Assembly: GCF_016888335.1 (NCBI RefSeq)
Contig: NZ_JAFEJG010000004.1
Location: forward strand, 1,426,001 to 1,490,000
Source of the DNA: Janibacter endophyticus
GTDB lineage: Bacteria > Actinomycetota > Actinomycetes > Actinomycetales > Dermatophilaceae
Reading direction: 5' to 3'
DNA: 64,000 nucleotides
Both the position numbers and the translations under genes were made by a program. Shown in pieces: positions 8,436 to 17,009 of this stretch. The notes under the pieces were generated by a model. The model had not been told where the DNA came from. It saw only the letters and a list, made by a program, of their open reading frames with translations, and ran no database searches. Positions within the stretch are counted from its first letter, which is position 1. The number at the start of each line of letters is the position of its first letter.

Positions 8436-10403
8436 TCAGCGGATCCGGCTGACCGTGCTCTCCCACGGTGCCATGACCCGTCCGCGGGGGCCGCCGACGA
8501 CCGGCTCCACCTCCCACGGCAGCCGAGGTCGGGGCACCCGGTGCTCGGACAGGTTGATCTCGACGAGGAAGGCCTCGTCGGCGTGCCGCCGCACGTAGGC
8601 CAGGTAGGTCCGGTGGGCCGGGTGGACCCACTCGATGTCGCCGAGGGTGAGCGCCCGGTGCTGGCGGCGAAGGGAGATCAGCTCGCGGTGCCGGTGGTAG
8701 ACCGACCCCGGGTCGGCCCGCTGCTCGACAGCCGAGAAGCCCGGCGCCCGGTCGGTGCCCTCGAGCCACGGCGTCCCCGTCGTGAAGCCGCCGTCCGGCG
8801 CCCAGCGCATCGGCACGCGGGTGTGGTCGCGCGAGCCCGCGAGCACCTCGGCCCACGCATCTTCCGGCGAGGCCCCGTCGGCGACGAGGGCTGCGTGGCG
8901 GTTGTGCGACTCGACGTCGCGCAGGTCGTCGACGCCGCGGAAGTCGTGGTCGATCGCCCCCAGCTCCTGCCCCTGGTAGAGGAAGGGCGTGCCCCGCATC
9001 GTCAGCTGGAGGGTCGCGAGCATCGCGCCGATCGCCGTCCGCGTCCGGGGGTCGCGCTCGCGGCCGGCGGCGATCTTGCTGAGCATCCGGGGGTTGTCGT
9101 GATTGTCGAAGAAGACCGCGAGCCAGTCGCCGTCGGTGATCGCCTCGGCGTACCCACGGAAGTAGCGCTTGAGGTGCGTCGGGTCGTAGGCGTAGTCGTC
9201 CCACCGGGTGTGGCCCGGGGTCTCGAGGACGTCGAAGTTGAGGACGAGGTCGAGCTCGTGGCGACCGTGCCCGCTGAGCATCCGGCCGAGCTGGCGCCCG
9301 ATGCCCGGCGTCTCACCGACCATCAGCCCCACCGGGTCCGGCGGGAGCGGGTCGCCGAGCGAGCCGTCGGGCAGACGACGGCGGGCTGTCGACACCGGGG
9401 GCTCGCGCCGGGTGAAGCCCTCCTGGCGCAGCTCGCGCAGGTGCTCGTGGAGGCGGGGTCCGTAGACGTAGTGCTCGATCCCGGTGAACTCCAGCAGCTC
9501 ACCGACGAAGGGGTGACCGTCCGGCAGTCCCTCGGGCTTGGAGACGTAGTTGATGACGTCGAGCCGGAAGCCGTCGACCCCCCGGCGCATCCACCACCGG
9601 ACGATGTCGGCGACCTCATCGCGCACGGCCGGGTTGCTCCAGTCGAGGTCCATCTGGCCGGGGGCGAAGAGGTGCAAGGCCCATCGGCGGGCCTCGGGGA
9701 CCCACCGCCACGCGGGGCCGGAGAAGAAGGAGCGCCAGTTGTTCGGCGGCCGGTCCGGGTCGCCCTCGCGGAGGAAGTAGTAGCGGCCGTACGGACCGTC
9801 CGGGTCGGCGATCGCCTGGCGGAACCACTCGTGCTCGTGGGAGGTGTGGTTGACGACGAGGTCGAGGATGAGCCGCATGCCGCGGGCGTGGCACTGCGTG
9901 ACGAGCTCGTCGACGTCGGCGAGCGTGCCCATCTCGCGCATGACGTCGCGGTAGTCGCTGATGTCGTAGCCCATGTCCTCGTTGGGCGAGGCGAAGATCG
10001 GGGAGAGCCACAGGCAGTCGGCGCCGAGGTCGGCGAGGTGGTCGAGCCGGTCGATGATGCCGCGCAGGTCGCCGACGCCGTCGCCGTCGCCGTCGGCGAA
10101 GGACCGCGGGTAGACCTGGTAGACCACCGCCTCGCGCCACCACGGGGCGGGGTCGGGGGCCGGCCCGTCGAGCGGCAGGTCGGGCTCGGCGTTGACCATG
10201 TCGAGCACCCCGTCGACGAGACCGGGGCCGGTCCAGCGACGACCCAGCCGGTCGAGCCACCCGAGCCGCAGCCAGCCGAGCGCGCCGAGCAGGCGTGGTG
10301 GGGCGCCCACCTGGAGCATGAGCTTGTCGACGACGTCGCGCCCCACCGGGCGTCGGCAGAGCTCGGCGAGCGTGCTCCGTCGGGTCAGGGGTGCCAGGGG
10401 CAT
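8436..10403 (-). CDS. GH13 alpha-glucosidase / oligo-1,6-glucosidase-like enzyme
   Basis: A 655-residue cytoplasmic glycoside hydrolase family 13 protein with no signal peptide. Catalytic residues: Asp282 nucleophile in DGFRLDVINY, Glu364 acid/base in VGETPG, Asp436 in DNHDNPR. The barrel begins at WWREAVVYQVYPRSF (about residue 88) and DLVVNHTS is region I. This resembles the oligo-1,6-glucosidase/alpha-glucosidase subfamily. Two oddities: about 85 extra N-terminal residues rich in Leu/Arg before the barrel, and an insertion at about 330-358 between nucleophile and acid/base. ATG 10403 has GGAGG nearby. It is divergent from the DAK2 gene. Substrate specificity cannot be read from sequence; a trehalose- or maltose-acting enzyme is possible. 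Confidence 0.85.
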   Translation of the reverse strand: MPLAPLTRRSTLAELCRRPVGRDVVDKLMLQVGAPPRLLGALGWLRLGWLDRLGRRWTGPGLVDGVLDMVNAEPDLPLDGPAPDPAPWWREAVVYQVYPRSFADGDGDGVGDLRGIIDRLDHLADLGADCLWLSPIFASPNEDMGYDISDYRDVMREMGTLADVDELVTQCHARGMRLILDLVVNHTSHEHEWFRQAIADPDGPYGRYYFLREGDPDRPPNNWRSFFSGPAWRWVPEARRWALHLFAPGQMDLDWSNPAVRDEVADIVRWWMRRGVDGFRLDVINYVSKPEGLPDGHPFVGELLEFTGIEHYVYGPRLHEHLRELRQEGFTRREPPVSTARRRLPDGSLGDPLPPDPVGLMVGETPGIGRQLGRMLSGHGRHELDLVLNFDVLETPGHTRWDDYAYDPTHLKRYFRGYAEAITDGDWLAVFFDNHDNPRMLSKIAAGRERDPRTRTAIGAMLATLQLTMRGTPFLYQGQELGAIDHDFRGVDDLRDVESHNRHAALVADGASPEDAWAEVLAGSRDHTRVPMRWAPDGGFTTGTPWLEGTDRAPGFSAVEQRADPGSVYHRHRELISLRRQHRALTLGDIEWVHPAHRTYLAYVRRHADEAFLVEINLSEHRVPRPRLPWEVEPVVGGPRGRVMAPWESTVSRIR

Positions 10404-10480
10404 GCCGTCCTCCAGTGCCCGGGCGACCAGTCGCTCCGAAGCGCCGGGCCGCGTCGGTGCGCTCCGTTAGCGTACGAGTC

Positions 10481-12157
10481 GTGCTCACCGTCCTCGATCC
10501 TCATGCCCTGCGTCGCTGGGCCGTGCTCACCCGGTCGGCGCTCGCCGCCCGCCGGGCCGAGATCGACGCGCTCAACGTCTTCCCCGTCCCGGACGGCGAC
10601 ACGGGCACCAACCTCTACCTCACCCTCGACCAGGCGCTCGACGCCGTCCGGGCCGACCACGAGCGCCGCGGGGTGCTCGGGCAGGTCGGGCTCGCCGCGG
10701 AGGCCTCCGCGATGTCCCGGGCCGCGATGCTCAGCGCCCGGGGCAACTCCGGGGTCATCCTCAGCCAGCTCGTCCGCGGCGTGAGCGAGGAGCTCGTCGC
10801 GGCCGACGCCGAGGTCGCCGACGCGCGCCTGCTCGCCCGGGCCATGGAGACCGCGGCGGTGCGCGCCCGGGAGAGCGTCGTCCGTCCCCAGGAGGGGACG
10901 ATCCTCTCGGTCGCCGACGCGGTCGCGGAGGCGGCGAAGGAGGCCGCAGCCGCCGGCGAGCCGCTGGCCGGCGTCACCGCACGGTGCGTCGTCGCGGCCC
11001 GCGAGGCGCTCGCGCGCACCCCTTCGCAGCTCGAGGTGCTCGCCCGGGCAGGCGTCGTCGACGCGGGCGGGGCGGGCTACCTGCTCTTCGTCGAGGCGCT
11101 CGACCGCGTCGTCCGCGACCACACCCCGCTCGACCGCTACGAGGTCGACGACTTCACGATGAACATGGACCTGCGCAAGCGACCCGAGTGGTCGGTGCCG
11201 ACCGTGCGGCCACCGGCGGTCTCCGCGGGTGACGCCAAGGACGAGGAGCACCAGGGCCCGGACTTCGAGGTGATGTACCTCCTCGACGGGGCCGACGAGG
11301 ACGCGGCGGCGCGGCTGCGCGAGGAGCTCGACCGGCTCGGCGACAGCGTCATCGTCAGCGGCGACCGCGAGCTGTGGAAGGTCCACGTGCACGTCGACGA
11401 CATCGGCGGGGCGCTCGAGGCAGGGATGGCCGCCGGACGTCCCCACCGCGTCGAGGTCACGCCGCTGACGCACGCGCTCCGGCCGCAGCCCCGGGTCGGC
11501 CTGGCCGTCGTCGCCTGCGCCGCCGGGCCGGGGATCGCCGAGCTGCTCCATCAGGCGGGCGCCGCCGTCGTCATGTCCGGCCCGGCCCGTCGGGCGTCCG
11601 CGGGCGAGCTGCTCGAGGCCGTGCGCGGGACCGGTGCCGGCGACGTCATCCTCCTGCCCAACGACCGCGACACGATCCTCGCCGCCCGGGCCTGCGCCCA
11701 GGCTGCCGGCCAGGAGGGCCAGCAGGTGCACGTCATCGAGTCGGGGACCGCGGTCCAGGGCATCGCCGCGATGGCCGTCCACGACCCGGGGGCCGACGTC
11801 AGCACGAACGAGATGGCGATGACCCGCGCGGCTGCGGGGACCCGGCACGGGGGCGTGACCGTCGCCGTCAAGCCCGGCCTGACGAGCGGCGGGCAGTGCG
11901 AGGTCGGCGACGCCCTCGGGGTCGTGGCCGGCGACATCACGATCGTCGGAGACGACCTCGGCGAGGTCGCGGTCGAGGTCATCGAGCGGCTCGCCAGCGC
12001 CGGGTCCGAGCTCGTCACCCTCGTCGTCGGCGCGGACGCGGACGAGGCGCTCGTCGAGCGGGCGCGCCAGGCGGCCTGCGGGCTGAGCCTCGGCGTCGAG
12101 GTCGAGGTGCTCCAGGGCGGGCAGCCCGCCTACCCGCTGCTCATCGGGGTGGAGTGA
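10481..12157 (+). CDS. DAK2-domain protein, FakA/YloV-like kinase subunit
   Basis: A 558-residue protein with an N-terminal DhaL-type kinase domain (LNVFPVPDGDTGTNLYLTL near residues 27-45 carries the Mg-ATP aspartates; SARGNSGVILSQ follows) and a C-terminal region after about residue 200 like that of YloV/FakA, the ATP-binding subunit that phosphorylates fatty acids held by a DegV-type FakB. No fakB is visible here, so the substrate is inferred. Start GTG 10481 is 7 nt after TAGCGT, the leaderless pattern. It precedes recG by 22 nt, a conserved actinobacterial pairing (rpmB, DAK2, recG, rsmD, coaD). Confidence 0.87.
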   Translation: MLTVLDPHALRRWAVLTRSALAARRAEIDALNVFPVPDGDTGTNLYLTLDQALDAVRADHERRGVLGQVGLAAEASAMSRAAMLSARGNSGVILSQLVRGVSEELVAADAEVADARLLARAMETAAVRARESVVRPQEGTILSVADAVAEAAKEAAAAGEPLAGVTARCVVAAREALARTPSQLEVLARAGVVDAGGAGYLLFVEALDRVVRDHTPLDRYEVDDFTMNMDLRKRPEWSVPTVRPPAVSAGDAKDEEHQGPDFEVMYLLDGADEDAAARLREELDRLGDSVIVSGDRELWKVHVHVDDIGGALEAGMAAGRPHRVEVTPLTHALRPQPRVGLAVVACAAGPGIAELLHQAGAAVVMSGPARRASAGELLEAVRGTGAGDVILLPNDRDTILAARACAQAAGQEGQQVHVIESGTAVQGIAAMAVHDPGADVSTNEMAMTRAAAGTRHGGVTVAVKPGLTSGGQCEVGDALGVVAGDITIVGDDLGEVAVEVIERLASAGSELVTLVVGADADEALVERARQAACGLSLGVEVEVLQGGQPAYPLLIGVE

Positions 12158-12179
12158 GCATGCGGCGGAGGTCGGGCCG

Positions 12180-14387
12180 GTGACGACCGAGCAGTCGCGG
12201 ATCAAGAGCCTCGTCGGTGCCGCCGCGGCCAAGCTCGAGAAGCACCGGGGCATCGTCACCGTCGGTGACCTGCTCGACTTCGCCCCGCGCACCTACCGCA
12301 CGACCCGGGCTGACCTCGGCTCGCCCGAGATCGGCGAGTACCTCGTCGCCGTGGCCACCGTCGAGACGGCGACGACCCGGACGATGAAGACCCGCCGCGG
12401 CAAGATGCTCGAGGCGGTCATCACCGACGGACGCAGCCGCATGTCGGTCACCTTCTTCAACGCCTACGGCCACGAGAAGGTCGTCCAGGCCGGGCGCACC
12501 CTGCTCTTCGCCGGCCGGGTCGGCGAGTACAAGGGCCGCCGCCAGCTCGCCCACCCCGCGTACTCGACGCTCGAGGCGATCGAGTCGCTCGGCGACCTCG
12601 CCATCGACGAAGGGGGGCTCATCCCGGTCTACCGGCACGTCCCCGGCGTGCAGTCGTGGGGTGTGTCCGCGGCCGTCCGCGTGGTGCTGGGGCATCTCGA
12701 CGCGGTCGTCGACGCCGTCCCCGAGGAGATCCGCGCCCGCCGCGGGCTCCTCGGCCGGCTCGACGCGCTCAAGGCGCTCCACGCCCCGGAGACGATGGAC
12801 GACGTCGCCGCCGCCCGGCACCGGCTGCGCTACGAGGAGGCCTTCGTGCTCCAGGCGCTCCTCGGCCGACGGCGGGCCGAGCGGGCCGTGGAGCGGACGC
12901 GGCCCCGCCGACCCTCTCAGGGGCTGCTCGCCGACTTCGACGCGCGGCTCCCCTTCGCCCTGACCCTCGGCCAGGTGGCCGTGGGGGAGGAGATCCTCGG
13001 CGAGCTCGCCGCGGAGACCCCGATGCACCGGCTGCTCCAGGGCGACGTCGGCTCCGGCAAGACCGTCGTCGCGCTGCGTGCGATGCTCGCCGTCGTCGAC
13101 TCCGGCGCGCAGGCGGTGCTCCTCGCCCCGACCGAGGTGCTCGCGGCGCAGCACGAGCGGACCATCCGGGTGTTGCTCGGCGACCTCGCCGAGGCGGGCA
13201 TGCTCGGCGGCGCGGACAACGCGACGCGGGTCCAGCTGCTCACCGGGTCGATGGGCGCGCAGGCCCGCCGCGAGGCGCTCACCCGCATCGCCTCCGGGCA
13301 GGCCGGCATCGTCGTCGGCACGCACGCGCTCCTCGAGGACGTCGTCTCCTTCGCCGACCTCGGGCTCGTCGTCATCGACGAGCAGCACCGCTTCGGCGTC
13401 GAGCAGCGCGACGCCCTGCGGGCCAAGGGGGAGCACCCCCCGCACCTCCTCGTCATGACCGCCACCCCGATCCCGCGCACGGTCGCGCTCACCGTCTTCG
13501 GCGACATGGCGACCTCGACGCTGCGCGAGCTGCCCCGGGGCCGCCAGCCGGTCACCACCCATGTCGTGCCGGTCGACAACCCGCGCTGGGTCGAGCGCAC
13601 CTGGCAGCGGCTCGCCGAGGAGGTCGCCGCAGGTCGGCAGGCCTACGTCGTCTGCCCGCGCATCGGCGGCGACGACGACGCGGTCGACGACGGCGTCGAC
13701 CTCGTGAGCGACACCGACCCCGGTGACGACGACGCCGACGGCGAGCGCGTGCCCGACGACGAGGCACCCGAGCGCCGGCTCGCCGACGTCGTCGGGACTG
13801 TCGAGCTCCTCTCACAGGTGCCGGCGCTCGCCGGGCTGCGCCTCGCCGCGCTCCACGGCCGCATGCGCCCGGAGGACAAGGACGAGGTGATGGCCCGCTT
13901 CTCCGCCGGTGAGGTCGACGTGCTCGTCTCGACGACCGTCATCGAGGTCGGCGTCGACGTGCCCAACGCGAGCACGATGGTCATCCTCGACGCCGACCGC
14001 TTCGGCATCTCCCAGCTGCACCAGCTCCGCGGCCGGGTCGGTCGTGGCGGCCACCCGGGTGTCTGCCTGCTGCTCACCGGGTCGGACGCCGAGGTGTCCC
14101 GAGCGCGCCTCGAGGCGCTCGCCGCGACGACCGACGGCTTCGAGCTGGCCCGCCTCGACCTCGCCCAGCGCCGCGAGGGAGACGTCCTCGGCACGGCCCA
14201 GTCGGGGGTGCGCAGCCAGCTGCGGCACCTCTCGCTGCTGCGCGACGAGGCGATCATCGAGCAGGCCCGCGAGGACGTCGACGCCGTCCTCGCCGCCGAC
14301 CCTGAGCTCGCCGGGCACCCCGACCTCGCCGCCGCCCTCGAGCGGCTCGCCGAGGAGGAGCGCGCCGCCTACCTCGAGAAGTCCTGA
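12180..14387 (+). CDS. recG: ATP-dependent DNA helicase RecG
   Basis: A 735-residue branched-DNA translocase that remodels stalled forks and D-loops. Order: N-terminal wedge/OB domain (about 1-190), Walker A GDVGSGKT (about 286-293), DEQH box in VVIDEQHRFGV, motif III MTATPIPRT, and helicase C motifs TTVIEVGVDVPNA and QLRGRVGRG. Unusual: an acidic insert at about residues 492-535 (runs such as DDDAVDDG and DPGDDDADG) right after VCPRIGG, between the two helicase halves. GTG 12180 has GGAGG upstream; ATG 12160 is out of frame. It is probably co-transcribed with the DAK2 gene and rsmD. Confidence 0.95.
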   Translation: MTTEQSRIKSLVGAAAAKLEKHRGIVTVGDLLDFAPRTYRTTRADLGSPEIGEYLVAVATVETATTRTMKTRRGKMLEAVITDGRSRMSVTFFNAYGHEKVVQAGRTLLFAGRVGEYKGRRQLAHPAYSTLEAIESLGDLAIDEGGLIPVYRHVPGVQSWGVSAAVRVVLGHLDAVVDAVPEEIRARRGLLGRLDALKALHAPETMDDVAAARHRLRYEEAFVLQALLGRRRAERAVERTRPRRPSQGLLADFDARLPFALTLGQVAVGEEILGELAAETPMHRLLQGDVGSGKTVVALRAMLAVVDSGAQAVLLAPTEVLAAQHERTIRVLLGDLAEAGMLGGADNATRVQLLTGSMGAQARREALTRIASGQAGIVVGTHALLEDVVSFADLGLVVIDEQHRFGVEQRDALRAKGEHPPHLLVMTATPIPRTVALTVFGDMATSTLRELPRGRQPVTTHVVPVDNPRWVERTWQRLAEEVAAGRQAYVVCPRIGGDDDAVDDGVDLVSDTDPGDDDADGERVPDDEAPERRLADVVGTVELLSQVPALAGLRLAALHGRMRPEDKDEVMARFSAGEVDVLVSTTVIEVGVDVPNASTMVILDADRFGISQLHQLRGRVGRGGHPGVCLLLTGSDAEVSRARLEALAATTDGFELARLDLAQRREGDVLGTAQSGVRSQLRHLSLLRDEAIIEQAREDVDAVLAADPELAGHPDLAAALERLAEEERAAYLEKS

Positions 14388-14411
14388 CCCGACGCGCGGG
14401 CCGAGGCGCCG

Positions 14412-15005
14412 ATGACTCATCATGGAACCGTGACGCGCATCATCAGCGGCCAGGCCGGCGGACGACGCCTGCGCACCCCGGGCGGCCAGTCGACCCGTCC
14501 CACGAGCGACCGTGTCCGCGAGGCGCTCTTCTCCTCGCTCGAGGCCCGCGGGGTCGTCGACGGTGCGCACGTCATGGACCTCTACGCCGGCTCGGGGGCG
14601 CTCGGCCTCGAGGCGGCCAGCCGGGGCGCGGCGAGCGTGCTGCTCGTCGAGTCCGACCGCAGCGCCGTCGGCGTGATCCGCGGCAACATCGCCGACGTGG
14701 GCGTCGCCGGCGCGCGCGTCCAGGCCGGCACCGTCGAGGCCGCGCTGGCCCGCCCCGCGAGCCTGACCTACGACCTCGTCCTCGCGGACCCGCCCTACGA
14801 CGTCGACGAGGAGTCGCTCGGCCGGGTCCTCGACCTGCTCCTCACCCACGAGTGGCTCGCCCCCGAGGCGCTCGTCGTCGTCGAGCGGTCGACCCGCAGC
14901 CCCGAGCCGACCTGGCCGATGGGTCTGGTGCGCACCGAGGAGAAGACCTACGGCGAGACCGTCCTCTGGTACGCGGAGCGGTGGGCCCCGGACTACCAGA
15001 TCTGA
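14412..15005 (+). CDS. rsmD: 16S rRNA (guanine(966)-N2)-methyltransferase
   Basis: A 197-residue SAM-dependent Rossmann methyltransferase modifying G966 of 16S rRNA. TRIISGQAGGRRL opens the family, RPTSDRVREALFSSL follows, MDLYAGSGALGLEA is the SAM motif and ADPPYD the catalytic DPPY box. I take ATG 14412 because GAGG at 14403-14406 is well placed; GTG 14430 would give the commoner homologue start MTRII and is a real alternative. It follows recG and precedes the hemerythrin-coaD pair; rsmD-coaD linkage is common across bacteria. Confidence 0.92.
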   Translation: MTHHGTVTRIISGQAGGRRLRTPGGQSTRPTSDRVREALFSSLEARGVVDGAHVMDLYAGSGALGLEAASRGAASVLLVESDRSAVGVIRGNIADVGVAGARVQAGTVEAALARPASLTYDLVLADPPYDVDEESLGRVLDLLLTHEWLAPEALVVVERSTRSPEPTWPMGLVRTEEKTYGETVLWYAERWAPDYQI

Positions 15006-15030
15006 CCGCCGCGAGCACTATGTTGGCGCC

Positions 15031-15591
15031 ATGACGGACTACGAGATCCCCCGGCCCACCAGCGGCGACATCGTCGAGCTCATCAAGGACGACCACCGCA
15101 TCTTCGAGGAGATGCTCCGCCAGATGCGCGACGTCGACGCCGACCGCGAGGCGGTCCGGCAGGCCTTCTCCGAGCTCCTCGTGGCCCACTCCGAGGCCGA
15201 GGAGCACGAGGTCTACCCCAAGCTCAAGACGAAGAAGGTCATCGACGGCGAGGAGGAGGAGCACGGCGAGGAGGAGCATGCCGCGACCAACGAGGCGCTG
15301 CTCCACCTCCTCCAGGCCAAGGGCACCGACACCCAGAAGTACGAGGACGCCCTCGAGGCCGTCGCCGAGGTGCTCATGCACCACATCGGCGAGGAGGAGC
15401 TGACGATCCTCAACCCCGCCCAGACCGACGCCTCCGAGGACCTGCGCGCCGAGCTCGGCGTCGCCTTCGCCACCGCCCGCAACCAGCTCCTCGAGCAGGG
15501 CTGCGGCTCGCTCGAGCAGGTCGAGGCGATCGTCAAGCAGGCCTACGACGACGGGCTGCTCCCCAACGACGAGCAGCCCACCGAGCAGTGA
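15031..15591 (+). CDS. hemerythrin/HHE-domain protein
   Basis: A 186-residue all-helical protein with the HHE ligand set: His22 (DDHRIFEEML), His53 and Glu57 (HSEAEEHE), His83 in EEEHAATNE and His117/His118 with Glu121 (LMHHIGEEE). Such domains bind a di-iron centre and O2 or NO, or protect against oxidative or nitrosative stress. A glutamate-rich linker lies at about 73-82. ATG 15031 follows TATGTT by 6 nt, so probably leaderless. Its stop overlaps the coaD start (GTGA at 15588-15591), so this stress-type protein is co-translated with a CoA biosynthesis gene, a less usual partnership. Confidence 0.9.
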   Translation: MTDYEIPRPTSGDIVELIKDDHRIFEEMLRQMRDVDADREAVRQAFSELLVAHSEAEEHEVYPKLKTKKVIDGEEEEHGEEEHAATNEALLHLLQAKGTDTQKYEDALEAVAEVLMHHIGEEELTILNPAQTDASEDLRAELGVAFATARNQLLEQGCGSLEQVEAIVKQAYDDGLLPNDEQPTEQ

Positions 15592-16079
15592 GCGGGGTGC
15601 AGCGCGCGCTCTGCCCCGGGTCCTACGACCCGGTGACCGCCGGCCACGTCGACATCATCCGTCGGGCCGCGACGATCTACGACGAGGTCGTCGTGGCCGT
15701 CCTGCACAACCCGGCCAAGCAGGGCACCTTCGCCGTCGAGGAGCGGCTCGCCTTCATCGAGGAGGAGACCTCCGACCTCCCCGGCGTGCGGGCCGAGGCC
15801 TTCGCCAACCAGCTCCTCGTCGACGTGTGCACCCAGGTCGGGGCCACCGTCATCCTCAAGGGGCTGCGCGGCGGCACCGACTTCGCCTACGAGATGCCGA
15901 TGGCGCTCATGAACCGTCACCTCACCGGCATCGAGACCGTCTTCCTCCCCGGCGACCCGACCCTCGAGCACGTCTCGAGCTCGCTGGTCAAGGAGGTCTG
16001 CCGCCTCGGCGGCGACGTCACCGGCATGGTGAGCGACCGGGTCCGGGACGAGCTGATCGCCCGGCTGCCCCGCCCCTGA
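15588..16079 (+). CDS. coaD: phosphopantetheine adenylyltransferase
   Basis: A 163-residue nucleotidyltransferase for the fourth step of CoA synthesis (4'-phosphopantetheine + ATP to dephospho-CoA). The N-terminus has GSYDPVTAGHVDII, the (T/H)xGH nucleotide-binding motif with His20; RGGTDFAYE and the C-terminal VSSSLVKEV (the ISSTxxR-type signature) are both present. Length is normal. GTG 15588 overlaps the hemerythrin stop. A strong hairpin follows the stop. Confidence 0.96.
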   Translation: MSGVQRALCPGSYDPVTAGHVDIIRRAATIYDEVVVAVLHNPAKQGTFAVEERLAFIEEETSDLPGVRAEAFANQLLVDVCTQVGATVILKGLRGGTDFAYEMPMALMNRHLTGIETVFLPGDPTLEHVSSSLVKEVCRLGGDVTGMVSDRVRDELIARLPRP

Positions 16080-16083
16080 CCCC

Positions 16084-16111
16084 GGACGAAGGGGGGTCCG
16101 CCCCTTCGTCC
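16084..16111 (+). terminator. terminator after coaD
   Basis: Perfect 11-bp stem GGACGAAGGGG / CCCCTTCGTCC with a 6-nt loop, 4 nt after the coaD stop. The stem includes the recurring octamer CGAAGGGG. Confidence 0.75.
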
Positions 16112-16145
16112 AGGGTCGGGTTTGGGGGAGCGGCGACTGCTCCGG

Positions 16146-16151
16146 TAACGT
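16146..16151 (+). promoter_or_regulatory. -10 element for yceD-rpmF-rnc-mutM
   Basis: TAACGT fits TANNNT and lies behind the coaD terminator; transcription would start near 16158, about 50 nt before yceD. Inference from position. Confidence 0.4.
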
Positions 16152-16208
16152 TGTGCGTCGGTCTGCGTCACGATGACGTGGACCGTCCCATCCGACATGT
16201 GTGGAGCC

Positions 16209-16802
16209 ATGGAGCGCGTCGACCCAGCCTCGCCCTTCGTCCTTGACGCCAAGGACGTCGGTCGTCGACCCGGGTCGATGAGCGAGGTGCGCCGCACGGT
16301 CGAGGCACCGCAGGACTTCGGGACCGATGTCCTCGCGGTGGCACCGGGCCAGCCGATGGAGCTGGAGGTGCGTCTCGAGTCGGTGCACGAGGGCATCCTC
16401 GTGACAGGGACGGTCGACGCCACCGCGACCGGGGCATGCGTACGGTGCCTGGACGACCTCGACCTGCCGGTCGACGTCCGCTTCCAGGAGCTCTTCGTGT
16501 GGCCCGATCGGGCTCGGCACCACCGCGAGGTGGCCACCGAGCAGGATGCGGACGAGGAGCTCCGGATCGAGGACGACACCATCGACCTCGACCCGGTGAT
16601 CCGGGACGCGGTGCTGCCGGCGCTGCCGTTCCAACCCGTGTGCCGGGAGGACTGCCCCGGGCTGTGCCCGGAGTGCGGGTTCCGCCTCGAGGACGACCCG
16701 GACCACGAGCACGAGCAGATTGACCCCCGGTGGGCGGCGCTAGACGCCCTCCGACCTCTGGCAGAAGGTGCCGGGGGAGACGACGAAGAGAAGAGGACCT
16801 GA
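16209..16802 (+). CDS. yceD: YceD/DUF177 family protein
   Basis: A 197-residue member of the DUF177/YceD family, implicated in 23S rRNA or L32-associated processes and nearly always upstream of rpmF, as here (1-nt gap). It carries CVRCLDDL in the middle and CREDCPGLCPECG near residue 150, four cysteines that could bind zinc. The C-terminal region is very acidic. ATG 16209 (MERVDPASPFVLD) matches how homologues start; upstream ATGs at 16173 and 16197 are possible but add a segment without similarity. GGAG before 16209 is closer than usual, so the start is moderately sure. Confidence 0.85.
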   Translation: MERVDPASPFVLDAKDVGRRPGSMSEVRRTVEAPQDFGTDVLAVAPGQPMELEVRLESVHEGILVTGTVDATATGACVRCLDDLDLPVDVRFQELFVWPDRARHHREVATEQDADEELRIEDDTIDLDPVIRDAVLPALPFQPVCREDCPGLCPECGFRLEDDPDHEHEQIDPRWAALDALRPLAEGAGGDDEEKRT

Positions 16803-16803
16803 C

Positions 16804-16998
16804 GTGGCTGTCCCGAAGCGGAAGATGTCGCGCTCCAACACCCGGTCGCGCCGGGCGAACTGGAAGGCGACCCCTGTGGCGCTCTCCACCTGCCCGCAGT
16901 GCAAGTCGCCGGCTCCGGCCCACCAGGCCTGCCCGACCTGCGGCACCTACAAGGGTCGCTACTACGCGACGGCGGACCGCACCGAGCACCAGGGCTGA
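16804..16998 (+). CDS. rpmF: 50S ribosomal protein L32
   Basis: 64 residues: [17 protein letters not shown], then TCPQCKSP and [11 protein letters not shown], a four-cysteine zinc ribbon (C+ form). GTG 16804 sits 1 nt behind yceD, whose end supplies a purine-rich GAAGAGAAGAGG as ribosome-binding site. Together with the zinc-type L28 it shows that this region encodes the zinc-replete ribosomal versions. rnc follows after 11 nt. Confidence 0.96.
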   Translation: MAVPKRKMSRSNTRSRRANWKATPVALSTCPQCKSPAPAHQACPTCGTYKGRYYATADRTEHQG

Positions 16999-17009
16999 GT
17001 CTCCTCGCT

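Noticed and set aside
8374-9204. Alternative minus-strand frame inside the GH13 gene
   Set aside because: Different frame with low-complexity Arg/Pro/Ala translation; the GH13 frame has all catalytic residues.
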